A stretch of 64,000 nucleotides of DNA from Gnetum montanum (taxonomy: Eukaryota; Streptophyta; Gnetopsida; Gnetales; Gnetaceae): assembly GCA_015680685.1 (NCBI GenBank), contig MNCI01012668.1, positions 263,436-327,435 of the forward strand. The letters run 5' to 3'. The notes below the pieces were generated by a model, which was not told where the DNA came from, ran no database searches, and saw nothing but the letters and a program-made list of their open reading frames with translations. Made by a program: the position numbers and the translations under genes. The number at the start of each line of letters is the position of its first letter. Within the stretch, counting starts at the first letter, position 1. Positions 22,525 to 33,922 of the stretch are shown here, piece after piece.

Positions 22525-23150
22525 GTTTTATGATGCTAGAAGGAGGGCCATTTCTCTATTAGATCTACCTCTTAGCATCCCAGATCCAGCGTTCACACAT
22601 TGCTATCATGTTCCTACTTGAATCACAACATCCTACACATCCCCTCTCAGATCCAGACGCTGCCCTCAGCGTCCTGCACTCTTTGCTAGTTTCAGACATT
22701 GTTTATAGCTTCCCTCATCCTTACCTTTCTTTTCTGACACTATTCACAGCATCCAGATCTATGTTTTTCTCTCTCTCAGATGCTGTGTCCAACACTTAGT
22801 TTTCTCACCTAGATGCCCCCATCCAACGTCCAGACACTGTGCCTTAGCTTTAGACACTGCATTTTACTCACGCTATAGTTTACTCATGTTGCAGTTGACT
22901 CACACTACAGTTGAATCATGCTACACTTTACTCACGCTGTAGTTTACTCATGTTGTAGTTTACTCACGCTGTAGTTGACTCACACTGTAGTTGAAACACT
23001 GTTGTACGTTGTTCAACACTTAGACATATTTTTCTCTCTTCAACACATAGCCATACTTTCTCTCTTCAACACTTAGCCATATTTTCTCTCTTCAACACTT
23101 AGCCATATTATTTTGTTCCTCTTACCCTGTTACATCTAGACACTTTGACA
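22525..23150 (+). repeat. Element C leader with two short tandem arrays
   Basis: The leader follows the LTR. GATGCTAGAAGGAGGG near 22532 may be a mutated primer-binding site; I cannot assign a tRNA. At 22866-22993 there are eight 16-bp units of the form ACTCACGCTGTAGTTT. At about 23014-23117 there are three to four 26-27-bp units CAACACTTAGCCATA then TTTTCTCTCTT. The 16-bp unit carries the same ACGCT core as the LTR array. Confidence 0.75.
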
Positions 23151-25400
23151 ATGAACCCTGTGCACACCAACACCACCGCCATGCCTGTTACCGACTTCAA
23201 TACTACAATCTCGGGTCACGTCATTGCCACTGAGTCCATAGTTGCCCTTGGCACGATGAATCCTTAGGGGCCATCTCATCGGTCACTGAGACTACAAGGT
23301 CTGGATCCCATGTTCACCATCTTAACGCCTGAACAATATAATTTTATTTATGTTAAAATCCAAGCTAACCTAGTTGTTGACCGAGCCAAGATGGAAGAAA
23401 AGAGACACTATGAGTTAATTCACAAAGGAGGTCATGACTTCATTCCCACTTCCTATGATGTCATCCCACTTACTAAATCCCACCATGAACTCCTATCACA
23501 ACTCCTCATGGCTAGGAACCAAACCTCATGTCCACCCATCATAGAATCTCAAAATGGAGATGAGGAAGACAATTTTGTGGCTCAATCCGAACATGGGGAT
23601 TCGTACCATACTCTTAGTCTGCATACTTATGCGAACCCATTATTTCACCCATTCATGGGAGAGACCATGTCTCTTCATATAGTTAAAAGCACTCAAGCAT
23701 ATGTGCCCCAAGAGGAAGCACCCACTCTTATTCCCACTCTCCCTATGACCGATACTCAACTCAATGTACCCATCCCCACTATTCCTCTGGTCGCCACATT
23801 ATCCCCTATCCTACAAGTACAACCCNCACAGTTCATCCCACGAGTTTAGGTTCATACCACATCCTTAGCTCCTCCAATATAACACCAGATACAAAGTTTT
23901 CCTTCACAACCCACAATTGGCCAATGGCCTACCCCTATTGCATAATAACAAAAACAAAAACAACCTACACCTTATAGTATGCCGCCCTTAGTAGCACTCA
24001 CTGTAAATATTCCACAAGTGCAACCTCTGACCACTCAACTTTCTTCTTTTCCACCCACTTCACAACAGTCTAATTTGTATGGCACCTAAACTAGCTAACC
24101 TACTGCTCCACCAAGTGCCCAAAAATGGGCCGAAGCCAAAAAGATGATGCAAGAACTCACTAATGAGGTAAAATGCCTCAAAACTGCTAACAATGAAGAG
24201 CTTAAAGTATTAGACTTTTACCAAGATGATCCTATTAGCTCTTCGGTACCACCATTAACCTTGCCTAAAGGAGTTTCTTTGCCTCAACTAACTAAATACA
24301 ATAGGGAGGGAGACCCCAATGCCCATCTAGTCATATTTAGACTAGAATGCTCGTTACTTTAGGCTTGGCCCTATGTAATCTTGCATGTGTTCGCCATGTC
24401 CCTCACTGGCAGGGCATTAGACTGCTACCGAGCCTTGCCTCGTAACTCTATATCCTCTTTGGAGGATCTCTTACACCATTTCATTACTAGGTTTAAATAT
24501 AACCTGAAACCTAAAGTAACCTTGGATAATCTGATACAGGTAAAACAAGCACTGCTCGAACTTGTACAAAAATTTATCCAAAGATGGAGTGCCTCACTCA
24601 ATGAACTTCATGAGCCAATCCCAGAAACATACATTCTTATGATTCTTAAGGGAGCCGTGAATGATTTTGTCAAATCAAAACTATACTATCTAAATGCGTG
24701 CACTCTAAGCCAAGCTTTTGTATAGATTAAAAAGATAGAAGAGGTAGACCAAAATAGCCATGACCCTACTTACTCAGCTTTCAAAAATCAACACACTAAA
24801 AAAGATAAAGAAAAGGCTAAAACAATAGTAGCAACAGTAGCAGAGACTCAACCTACCAACATGGGACAGCAAGGCAGACCATATACTACTCCCAATAACT
24901 ATGAGAGAACCACTCTTGCACACTCACCTAAATCATCTACCATGAAAGCTACCAACACGGGTCATGCACGCAGTTTGAGAGGAAAGACCTTGCTCAATAC
25001 ACACCGCTCCCCATGAAGCCTTCCTATTTGTTAGATCAGCTTTTGAAGGCTGAGGCCATTAAACACAAGCAGTTGTCTCCAGGGGTAGCCTAGAGACATG
25101 ACCAATTCTGTGAATTGGTTAAAAACCAAAACTTGGCAACACCAAATGAGCCTCCTATTCCAAGAGGCTTTAGACTAGATCGATTTTGCGAGTACCATCA
25201 ATAGAATGGGCATGGTATTGATTATTGTTTCACCCTCAAATAAGACATACAACATATGATTGATAGGGATAAAATAACATTTGACAATGCCAACTCTGTT
25301 AAACCGTAGAATAAATCTATGGGCATATACAAAGATCTCCTCAATACTAAGGAAGCTCCTTACGTTATTAACATGATCCATATCAGAAATGAGCAAGGAA
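23151..25400 (+). pseudogene. Element C gag
   Basis: The start is the first ATG after the leader repeats (MNPVHT), which shares the frame of the long open stretch at 23310. The N-terminal part is PT-rich with few motifs. The capsid-like region runs 24144-24725: VLDFYQDDPISS, LPQLTKYNREGDPNAHL, MSLTGRALDCYRALP, SISSLEDLLHHFITRF, and VNDFVKSKLYYL. A frameshift lies between 24725 and 25187. A zinc-knuckle variant follows near 25187, C-E-Y-H then G-H-G-I-D-Y-C, the CX2HX5HX4C-like form common in plant gypsy gag. An N lies at 23826. It forms the particle shell and binds RNA. Confidence 0.8.
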
Positions 25401-25870
25401 TGCCCAGAAAACCTTTCATGATTCACGTTCCTCCTACAACATCAACATCATCCCTACAATCTTCCTACCCCACATACAATCCACCTACACCTACAAAGCC
25501 ATTTGTCATTCGTGTACCCCCTACGAATGCAACTGTAAACATTCAACCGCCTGCTCGGCCCACTCCCTTTGTGGTCTGGGTGCCACCTACGATTGCAACC
25601 ACAGAGGTACAACCACAAAACTGACCAACTCCCTTCATAATCAGGGTACCAAAACACCCTAATCTTCAAACTCCTACTCCTCAACTACAAACTAAACCTA
25701 CCCTGCTTGTCATCAGTGTGCCTAAACACCTTGACACACAACCATCTCCAACTATTCAACCACAACTTCGACCCGTTCCATTCGTAATATGAGTCCCAAA
25801 ACAACTTGATGTTCAAGCTCCAACGGTTCCCCCACGACCTTCGCAAGAATGCCTCACTGACAGAATTACT
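25400..25870 (+). pseudogene. Element C gag-protease linker with PFxIxVP repeats
   Basis: This is in frame with the zinc knuckle and the protease. Six imperfect copies of a P-F-V-I-x-V-P block occur: KPFMIHVPPT, KPFVIRVPPT, TPFVVWVPPT, TPFIIRVPKH, LLVISVPKH and VPFVI-stop-VPKQ, separated by 13-25 residues rich in Pro, Thr and Gln. I know of no defined function; it resembles a flexible Pro-rich spacer grown by duplication. One TGA near 25622 and one near 25790 interrupt it. Confidence 0.7.
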
Positions 25871-26182
25871 AGGGAATAGTTTGAAAAAGAACATTGAAGT
25901 TTTGAATTGGGGCCACTAAAACCCACTTCCTTAAATGCTATACCTATGGCTCCGAAAATTGATGAGCCAAGAACCAGCCACGAAAACAAAAAATTAGGAA
26001 TGCTAGATACGTCAAACCCAACCATCACATTAGATCACACAAAAATTGTTCCACAAGTGATACAAATGTTGGGTCCAATGGACCAAGTCTCAATCAGCAA
26101 GAGCATACCAAATAGCAAAGACCTGGCCAGTGCCCTAACTTAGGTCACACAGGCGCTTAAACAAAAAAACACATCTTTAAGC

Positions 26183-26839
26183 TTGTATGACCTAATTATG
26201 ACTTCTCAAGTTCATCGTGAAGCCTTAGTACGCATGTTAACATCGATCCTAGTCAGCGAAGACTTGCCTGCAAATGAAACTTCCATTCATGCAGTAATGT
26301 CTCCATATCAAGGATCAAGAGCTACATCACTAAGCTTCAACACGGATAATATAAAAATAGATGAAAAAATAGGAGGAGTCACCACTGCACCCATGTTCAT
26401 AACTATACAAGTAAATCAATTTAAAATACATAGGGTGCATGTAGATGATGGAGTAGCCATGAACGTAGTGCCATACCTCATCATCGAACAGTTAGGGCTA
26501 ACTGAACAAATCAAACCAACTTCCATGACATTCTTGAAATCATTTAGTGGATCACGCATGGTTGTCAAAGGAATACTAGCTTTGGATTTCATAGTAGGGG
26601 ATCAGTTCCCCATGTCAGCTGAATTCGTAGTCGTAGATGAGATGCCTAGATTTAACTTGATATTGGGACAACCATGGTTAGCCCAATTAAAAGCAGTTTC
26701 CTCACCCATCCACCAAGAGATTCACTTACCTTATGAAGGTGGTGAAATCATTATACATGGTGATGCAACTACACCCAACACCTTGGCACACATAGGCATA
26801 AACCAAGGCTTAAAGGTCGAATTCGATGAGCCTAAATAG
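26183..26839 (+). pseudogene. Element C aspartic protease
   Basis: A 218-residue open stretch. TAPMFITIQVNQFKIHRVHV near residue 70 leads into the active-site loop VDDGVAMNVVP near residue 91. The usual D-S/T-G triad is D-D-G here. The second half holds the flap-like and hydrophobic strand regions, then FVVVDEMPRFNLILGQPWL near residue 149, with the L-I-L-G-x-P-W-L block typical of LTR-element proteases (ILG box). A stop (TAG) at 26837 is followed by a further in-frame acidic tail to about 26942. The D-D-G form also appears as D-G-G in some plant gypsy elements, so loss of activity is not certain. Confidence 0.8.
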
Positions 26840-29802
26840 GATGACACTACGCTCGAGCCTAAACAGGACACGACACCCATTGACAACAAAAATGATAACC
26901 AATCTCGAAATCGTGATACCCCAGAAGATATGGAAACATTATAAAATGTGGAAACATCAGAGCATGCTAACATAGGAGTCATTCCCCCAGACGTCTCATG
27001 GTCAGAATTACTGTTTAACATAATTAGTGAGGAGACGCTGAATGTACGATTACACCAATAGACCTGACACACCATGTCAATATTCAAAAATTAAAGAAGC
27101 TACTCAACTATTAAACAACTATCATTTGAAATGACGATAAACTACAACTGTATGAAAAGACGTTAAAATACCACATGTCCGCAATGACATAAAACTAGCC
27201 ATGGTAAAAAATGGCCAGTTCATTTTAAAACCCACAGAAACAGTTTAAATCTCTCTCATTTTCTTCTAGCCTGAAATGGCCTTAAACTAGAATGCCATTG
27301 CTAAAGCCTATCATGACTTTAAATTGACACGCATGGCCCAAAATGGCCTTAAACTAGAACAAGTTACATTTCTATTTTTTTTAAATTACATTCTTTGTTT
27401 GCATGCATAGTTGGATCCTTGCTTTACAAATTTCTATTCCCCTTACATTTCTTCTACGCTGTTATCATTTCAATTACATTCACACTTATATTTACAAACT
27501 GTTAAAACAACAACAAAAAAAAAAAAACTTGAATGACATAAAAATAGCAAAAAAATAAATAAAAAATGTATCAATGTATAAATGGAAAATATCAAATGTT
27601 AACATTTTATCATACATTTGCTTTCATACAATCCATAAAATTTCAACAAAAAAAAAACATAACTAAGCTAACAACAATAACAAGTTAAATTAAAGATCAG
27701 CGCTAGGAGGGGCTTGATCCCCAAATCTCTCTACATCATCTCCTCCTACTCCACTGGAGCCCACTCCATCATCTCCACAATCCTATAATCAAACAAGAAA
27801 TGAAAGTAACCATCAACAAAACATAAATATACAAGAGAGAACTAGCAAGAGAAATAATAATAAAATGAATAACTACAAAAGTTGTATACCCCATGGGACA
27901 AGAACTTCAGTATTCGTTTGGTGCATTTAATCCTTAATAGGGAACATGGAAATTAGTTAGGTAATTCCAACATCAGAAGGATAACATTTGCAAAAATTAT
28001 GATTAATAGTTTATGTTACAACCATTTTGTTAGGCATCATGACCTAAATGGGTTGCCATTGCCTAGGCATCATGACTTGACGCTGATTAATTGTTTTGAC
28101 CAAAATGGGTTGCCATTGCCTAACGCGATAATTCAATTAATTGTGGTATCCAGTTCAAGAAGAAGTACCATGATTAATTGCAGCGTATGTATTGAAGATG
28201 TCATTGCACCAACAATTGCCTATCTATGAATTGGCACAACTCACACGGCAATCGTTTATGCTCTAAATTGACGCTAGACAATCGTGAGTTGCATGACCAA
28301 AGTGCGCATAATGGACGATAGATTAATTTTGGTACAATTCCATGACTAGAAAATTTATCTATGCTGCTTGTTACTGGGCCCAACACCACGTCATTTCATA
28401 AATCAAGGCCATTTCTCGATTGAAAATAATACAGCTTGCTGTTGTTTGTGGGGATCCAATAATGAACTTTCTATGTATTTTTAGATAATGGTTATTATGT
28501 ATATTTAGTGTTTTATTTTAAAGTAAACGAACTCACCTAGTAAACAAAAGTGATCCACGTCATGAGTATGGAGAAAACACTCACGCTAGGTATCAACAAC
28601 AATACCACTACTCACGCTACCCAAATTAAAGGCCTAAGTCACGCTGATTTTGGTTTAATAGCCCAGGCTGCCAAGTAAGAGGCCTAACTCATGCTGATAG
28701 AGCTTTACAATAGCTCATGCTATCAATACCAACGGTCAGAAAAATGGCTACTCATGCTTGAAAGCCCAAACCGAACAACTCATGCTCACACTGCATACTG
28801 AAGTTAGGCACTCATAGGGTATAGTAAATATTACAAAATAAACTCCACGCTGTTGGGCCATTCACTCACCAGACGGTAAAATGGTAGGGTAACGTAAAGT
28901 AAAATAACCATTCACTCACCCTGTTGGAGGCCAAAGCACACTCACACTGGCAAAGAAGCCTGAATCACTTGCATGGCATTTTATTTCTATCTTATTTAGT
29001 ATTTTATGGTTATGATCATTCTTGGTTCTTCTTCCACCGTGTTGCATTCTATTTTCCTTGAGTCTTCATGTTGTGTAAGTTTGTGTCTGCATTTCTTCTG
29101 TGTTTATCATCACCCGTATATCCTTTCTCCCAAAGTTTTCTTTTCATTTGGTTATCCATCACTCATTTATCCTTTCTCCCAAAGTTTTCTTCGTCATGTG
29201 CCCATGTTGGATAATAAGTATTTCAGTTTTGTATTTCGGTTGTTGCTGGTATTTTCTAGTATAGTTTGGTTTCCCTTCATCATTTTTCTCATCGTCATTT
29301 ATCTCGTTTGTACTTCTATCTCATTTTTCTTGTATTCATTTGGAACAGCTAGTTTATGCTGAGTATTAAAAACCAAATCATCCACACTGGGTTGTGAAAA
29401 CCCTGTACTCATGCTGATATTGAATGGGGCCTGTACTCATGCTGATGATAATTTTTCCCCAAATCGAAAACACTCACGCTACATCCCATCCATGCAACGA
29501 AAACAAAAAAAACAGAAATGGTAAACAAAAATAGAGGGAGGCAACTAACTTGCAAGGGGTTCCCATCCATGATGAAACCCTTGGCCCCATTCATGATGAA
29601 ACCCTCGATTGTGGGAGATGCTGAAGCAGTTCTTCCCCTTCCTCTATAAATGCCAGGCTTGCTTGCTTCCTCCCTTTCTTGCGTTCCTATTTCTCCTATT
29701 TCCCCATCTCTCTCACATTGCACGTATGCTTGGGCATTACTGTACTGGCTCACTCACGTTGACTACCGTCATGTCCAAGTAACTCATGCTTTGCAGAAAT
29801 TC

Positions 29803-29887
29803 GGGGGGGGGGGGGGGGGCATNNNNNNNNNNNNNNNNNNNNNNNNNNNNNNNNNNNNNNNNNNNNNNNNNNNNNNNNNNNNNNNNN
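29803..29887. other. 17-G homopolymer and N gap
   Basis: Seventeen G bases (29803-29819) are followed by CAT and 65 N (29823-29887). A pure G run of this length next to an assembly gap is likely a sequencing or assembly artefact, though a true G run could also have caused the gap. Confidence 0.8.
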
Positions 29888-30180
29888 TTCAACTCACGCT
29901 TTAGCCAGATCACTCACGTTTGCATCCCATCTTTCCCCTTGTATCACCTATCCACACGTGGTGTGTTTTCTTTAGCCTTTATCTTTTATTTTTTTTTGTT
30001 ATTTTATTATTTTATCTTAGTTCATTTACACTTTGTGTTATCAATACGCTTCCACGATAAATAATTCCTTATGCATATTCAAATATCATTCTTTTGCAAA
30101 AATATATGTATGGCCCAAAGCTAAAATAAAACAGAACGACAATGCATACAAAAAGTTTAAATTATGCATGGTCTGATATA

Positions 30181-30330
30181 GCCTTAAACTGCCACACATG
30201 GCCCAATACGGCCTTAAACTACCACACATGGCCCGGTATGGCCTTAAATTGCCACTCATGACCCGGTACGGCCTTAAACTACCACCCCCAGCCCGGTATG
30301 GCTTTAAACTACCATATGTCCTGGCATGAT
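30181..30330 (+). repeat. Five 30-bp tandem repeats
   Basis: Units of exactly 30 bp begin at 30181, 30211, 30241, 30271 and 30301 with GCCTTAAACTACCACACATG followed by GCCCGGTATG-like sequence. The fifth is the most diverged. Related TGGCCTTAAACT words occur at 27270-27360 in the same spacer. Confidence 0.85.
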
Positions 30331-30375
30331 GGTAAACTACCCTTGGTGTACCATCGGCTACATTTAAATGTAAAA

Positions 30376-31700
30376 TCAATTTCTTAAGAAAACAATAAAA
30401 CTCACCCTCACTGACATAGCTCCTTGTTTCATTGGTAGGAGAAAACACATGGATAGCAAGCAACTCTTCATACCGTTGTCTGTCAATGGATCACATGGAG
30501 AAATTAAATGAGAAATCAATTTAGAATCCATTGATTTAGACTCCCCAACATATGATAATTTAGTGGCATCAACCCAAGAAACACTAGATTGCTTTAAAGG
30601 AATGGCAAAATCTCTAGACCTAGAAGCCAATAACATCATCGAAGACCCCCTAGCCGAAATCCCCATAACTATGTCAGATGGCAAGGTTAAAATTTTAAAA
30701 CTAAGTACTCTATTAAATCCACAACTTTCCAATGACATAACTCGAGTGCTAAAAGACAACATGAAAGTATTCACTTGGTCTTACACTGACATGCCTGGGC
30801 TCAACCCTATACTTGATCCAAAATTAAGACCAGTGAAACAAAAAGCATGCAAGGTCAAGCTTGAAGTAGCGTTGGTAGTTCGCAATGAGATCACAAAGCT
30901 TTACCAAGCTGGTTTCATTCGAGCTATGGACTATGCTGATTGGGTATCCAACATGGTTATAGTCCCAAAGAAGAACAAGAGCATTCGTCTATGTATTGAC
31001 TTCTGTAATCTCAACGTTGCAACCATAAAAGATGACTTCCCGCTACCTAGCATCAATCAACTTGTTGATTCAACCACTAGGCATGCATTGTTATCCTTTA
31101 TGGATGGCTTTTCAGGATACAACCAGATTAGGATCAATCTTGAACATCAACTTAGGACAACCTTTATGACACCATGGGGTACATTTTTTTATACGATGAT
31201 GCCATTTGGTCTCAAGAACGTCGGGGCTACGTATCAATGAGCGATGACATTCATCTTTAGTGATTACATGTTCAACTTGCTCAATGACTATGTAGATGAC
31301 ATTGCGGTCAAATCAAAAATAATTAAGCAACATGTACAAGATCTAGAATTGGTACTGAAACGTTGTCTAAAATATGAGCTTAGACTGAACTTGAAGAAAT
31401 GTGTTTTTGGGGTCAAAACAAGTAAAATGCTTGGATTCGTCGTATTTGAGACAGGGATATGAGTGGATCTGGATAAGGTTAAGGCAATAACAAATCTAAA
31501 ACCACCTAGCAACCTTACTGAACTTTGTTGTCTACAAGGTAGATTATAGTTTATCAGACATTTCATTGAAAAACTTACGAACAAGTTGAGGCCTATGCAG
31601 CACTTATTGTGCAAGAATGTCCATTTTAAATGGATTCCACAGTTCCAAGAAGCCTTTGAGAACATCAAAATGACACTAGCTCAACTATCGATAGTTCATC
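30376..31700 (+). pseudogene. Element C reverse transcriptase
   Basis: The frame is open from about 30376, with one TGA near 30508, into a 225-residue stretch at 30563. Blocks: VFTWSYTDMPGL near 30768, KVKLEVALVVRNEITKLYQAGFIRAM near 30852, WVSNMVIVPKKNKSIRLCIDF near 30940, FMDGFSGYNQIRI near 31098, MMPFGLKNVGATYQ near 31197. A TGA follows, then the active site NDYVDDIAVKS near 31285 with both Asp intact, and the thumb (LNLKKCVFGVKTSKMLGFVV). The connection shows LRPMQHLLCKNVHFKWIPQFQEAF near 31590. Only a few stops separate it from an open gene. Confidence 0.9.
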
Positions 31701-32095
31701 CACCACAGAACAATAAACCATTTTAAATCTACCTTGCAACATCCAAATCATCTATCATGTCTATGCTTTGTCAGAAATGCCATGATGGAGCTGAAATCCC
31801 TGTTTACTATTTGAGCCATGCATTAGTAGCCTACGAACAATGTTATAATAACATGGAGAGGTCATGCCTTGTCCTTATCTTTTCTTTAAAAAAGTGGTGA
31901 CATTATCTCTTCCATAACCAAGTTAATATCATCTGTAAAGACAACATGCTCAGAGCTATCACGAACAACATATATGAATCAAGCAAGATAGCTAGATGGA
32001 AAGTGATGATTGCTGAGTTTGACCTGAACTACATAGCTCAATCATCAAATAAAGCTCAAGCTATAGTCAATCAAATGACTGCATCATCGATGCAA
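31701..32095 (+). pseudogene. Element C first RNase H
   Basis: IYLATSKSSIMSMLCQ near 31729 stands where gypsy RNase H has the first catalytic Asp; here the residue is Ala. PVYYLSHALVAYEQCYNNMERSCLVLIFSLKK near 31800 holds the central Glu (NMERSCLVL). NIICKDNMLRAI near 31926 has the third Asp. KVMIAEFDLNYIAQSSNKAQAIVNQM near 31999 ends the domain, with Asn in place of the last conserved Asp-containing block. The loss of the first catalytic Asp is consistent with relaxed selection on this domain in lineages that acquired a second RNase H. Confidence 0.8.
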
Positions 32096-32730
32096 GACCA
32101 AGCAACGATCAACCCAGAGTTTCCTGATGAGAATGTAAACATAGTAGACATAGTTCCTGATAACTATGATGCAGTCCTAAAATTTGATGGAGCATTGACC
32201 TCCCAAGGAGGAAGTGCTGTAGTAGTTATCACATATCCCTTTTGGGAGATCCAACCCTTTGCTTATCGTTTAAAATTTCCTTGTACTAACAATGTACCAG
32301 AGTATGAAGGTCTTCTTAGAGGTCTCATGGCAGCACTAACTTTAGAAACCACATGGCTCGTAGTTAGAGGTGACTCATAGTTGATCATCAATCAGGTCAC
32401 AGATGTACACACATGTAAAGATTTACATTTACAACCATACTGTGACTTGGCAAAGCACCCGTTGAAATAATTCACAAACATAGATGTGCAACATGTTTCC
32501 AGAAGTGACCATACCATTGTAGATGCACTTGCAACATTATTCCTAAACATTTCACCAGACATGTTTCATTCATTGCCTAGTTCCATAACAAGTTATGCAA
32601 AGCCCATAACTAACGCTCTTGATGAACTACCCATAGCATCTGTTAGCACAACACATGCCATGGAATGGTATGATGACATAAAGGAGTACCTTCTACATGG
32701 TGAACCACCTCAACATCTAACAAATGCTTA
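32096..32730 (+). pseudogene. Element C second, plant/archaeal-type RNase H
   Basis: LKFDGALTSQGGSAVVVI near 32181 holds catalytic Asp 1; NNVPEYEGLLRGLMAAL near 32288 holds the catalytic Glu; LVVRGDS near 32360 holds Asp 2, followed by a stop and LIINQVT; and TIVDALATLFLN near 32516 holds the final Asp. This D-E-D-D set with G-G-x-G-like turn and N-x-P-E-Y-E-G-L box is the additional RNase H that marks the Tat lineage. The tail (YDDIKEYLLHGEPPQHL near 32670) matches the same tail in element E (45430). Confidence 0.9.
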
Positions 32731-33904
32731 GAAGGACACCAAGCAGAAACGCTCTCGGTAGTATGCACTAGTAGGGGACACGTTATGTTGTCAATCCTAT
32801 GAAGGCATTTTGTTAGTGTGCATTAGTAGCATCGATGGCGAAACCATTGTGGAACAAGTTCATGAAGGACTTTGCGGAGGACACATAGCACCCAAGGAAA
32901 TGGCAACCAAAACCAGACGTTTAGGCTACTATTGGCTGCACATGGAGTACGACTGTTTCTCCAAATTCAAAACATGCAGCATCTGTCAAAAACATGGTAA
33001 TCTCATACATGTGCCATCTAATGAGCTGCATACAGCTCAAATCACATGGCCCTTCCAGAAATGGGGGTTAGACATAATAGGACCAATAACTCCCCCATCT
33101 TTCGTAGGACATAGCTTCATCATCACCGCAACAAAATATTTCACAAAATGGGTAGAAGCTATTCCTATTAGGAAGACCACATCAAAACAAGTATGCAACT
33201 TAATCCTTGAAAACATTGTGACTCATTTTGGCATTCCAATGACCATAATCACTGATAACGGACCACAATTCAGCAGTGTCAAAACCAAAACCTTTTGTGA
33301 GAGCCTAGGCATCAAACATTTGTTTTCATCACCATACTATCCTCAGAGCAATGGTCAAGTAGAATCCACGAATAAAACGGCCATTATGGTGCTCAAGAAA
33401 ATGCTTAATCAAAGCAAAAGAAGATGGCATGAACAACTAGTTTATGCGCTATGGGCATATCGAATGACGCACAGAACATCCACAGGTAAAACACCGTATA
33501 GTCTTGTTTATGGTTCAGAAGTTATTTTATCTTTGGAGTTGCAGGTACCTTCATTGCGAATCATACTCTTCAGACTCCTTGATGAAAGTCAAAACAATGA
33601 CTCGTGCATTGTTGACCTTGACTTGGTGGAGGAGGAACGAACACGTACACTAGATCAAATCGAGTGGTACCAGATGAAAAAATGATGGCAACATCAACAT
33701 GACATTCAAAAGCACCTGATCAAGGAAGGTGACCTTGTCCTTAAGGTGGTCCGCAAAAACATGGACAAATTCTCAGCGAATTGGGAAGGGCCTTACTTGG
33801 TCACCAAAGCATATGAAAATGGAGCGTTCAAACTAACTGATATGGATGGTAACGAGCTTGCTCATCCAACAAATCACATGTATCTCAAGCCATTCTACAT
33901 CTGA
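32731..33904 (+). pseudogene. Element C integrase
   Basis: 291 open residues from 32810. HHCC domain: VHEGLCGGHIAPKEMATK near residue 16 and CSICQKHG near residue 56. Core: WGLDIIGPI near residue 84 (Asp), IITDNGPQFSS near residue 146 (Asp), and YPQSNGQVESTNK near residue 179 (Glu), all intact. WAYRMTHRTSTGKTPYSLVYG near residue 216. A TGA at 33683 splits off the C-terminal domain, which continues in frame: EGDLVLKVVRKNMDKFSANWEGPYLV, a GPY box, and HMYLKPFYI ending at TGA 33902. One stop separates this from an intact integrase. Confidence 0.9.
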
Positions 33905-33922
33905 ACAAAGCCTAAGGTCTGC

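Larger units (their letters stand above)
26840..30375 (+). other. Element C spacer between protease and RT, intron-like
   Basis: About 3.5 kb without coding motifs on either strand. It holds poly-A-rich DNA (27500-27660), TGGCCTTAAACT words (27270-27360), many ACTCACGCTG-like words (28580-28800, 29408-29475, 29752-29911), a tandem duplication near 29115-29195, 17 G in a row (29803-29819) and an N gap (29823-29887). Ogre-type elements are known to carry an intron between protease and RT. A plausible acceptor is CTCCTTGTTTCATTGGTAG ending at 30438, just inside the RT frame. I cannot identify a donor. Open stretches here (28999-29360, 29650-29780) are T-rich translations without domain signals. 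Confidence 0.55.

Noticed and set aside
22152-22799. Two open stretches in and after the 5' LTR of element C
   Set aside because: The first lies wholly in the LTR and has no counterpart open in the 3' LTR. The second is leader sequence. Neither has domain features.
28999-29362. Open stretch encoding a hydrophobic, Phe/Leu/Ser-rich protein resembling a membrane protein
   Set aside because: It lies in the T-rich spacer of element C. Translation of T-rich DNA gives such residues by chance, and there is no signal sequence, domain or conserved partner.
30086-30774. Minus-strand frames opposite the 30-bp repeats and RT
   Set aside because: The repetitive peptide (SLRPYRA-like) is the reverse reading of the 30-bp repeats, and the rest is antisense to RT.
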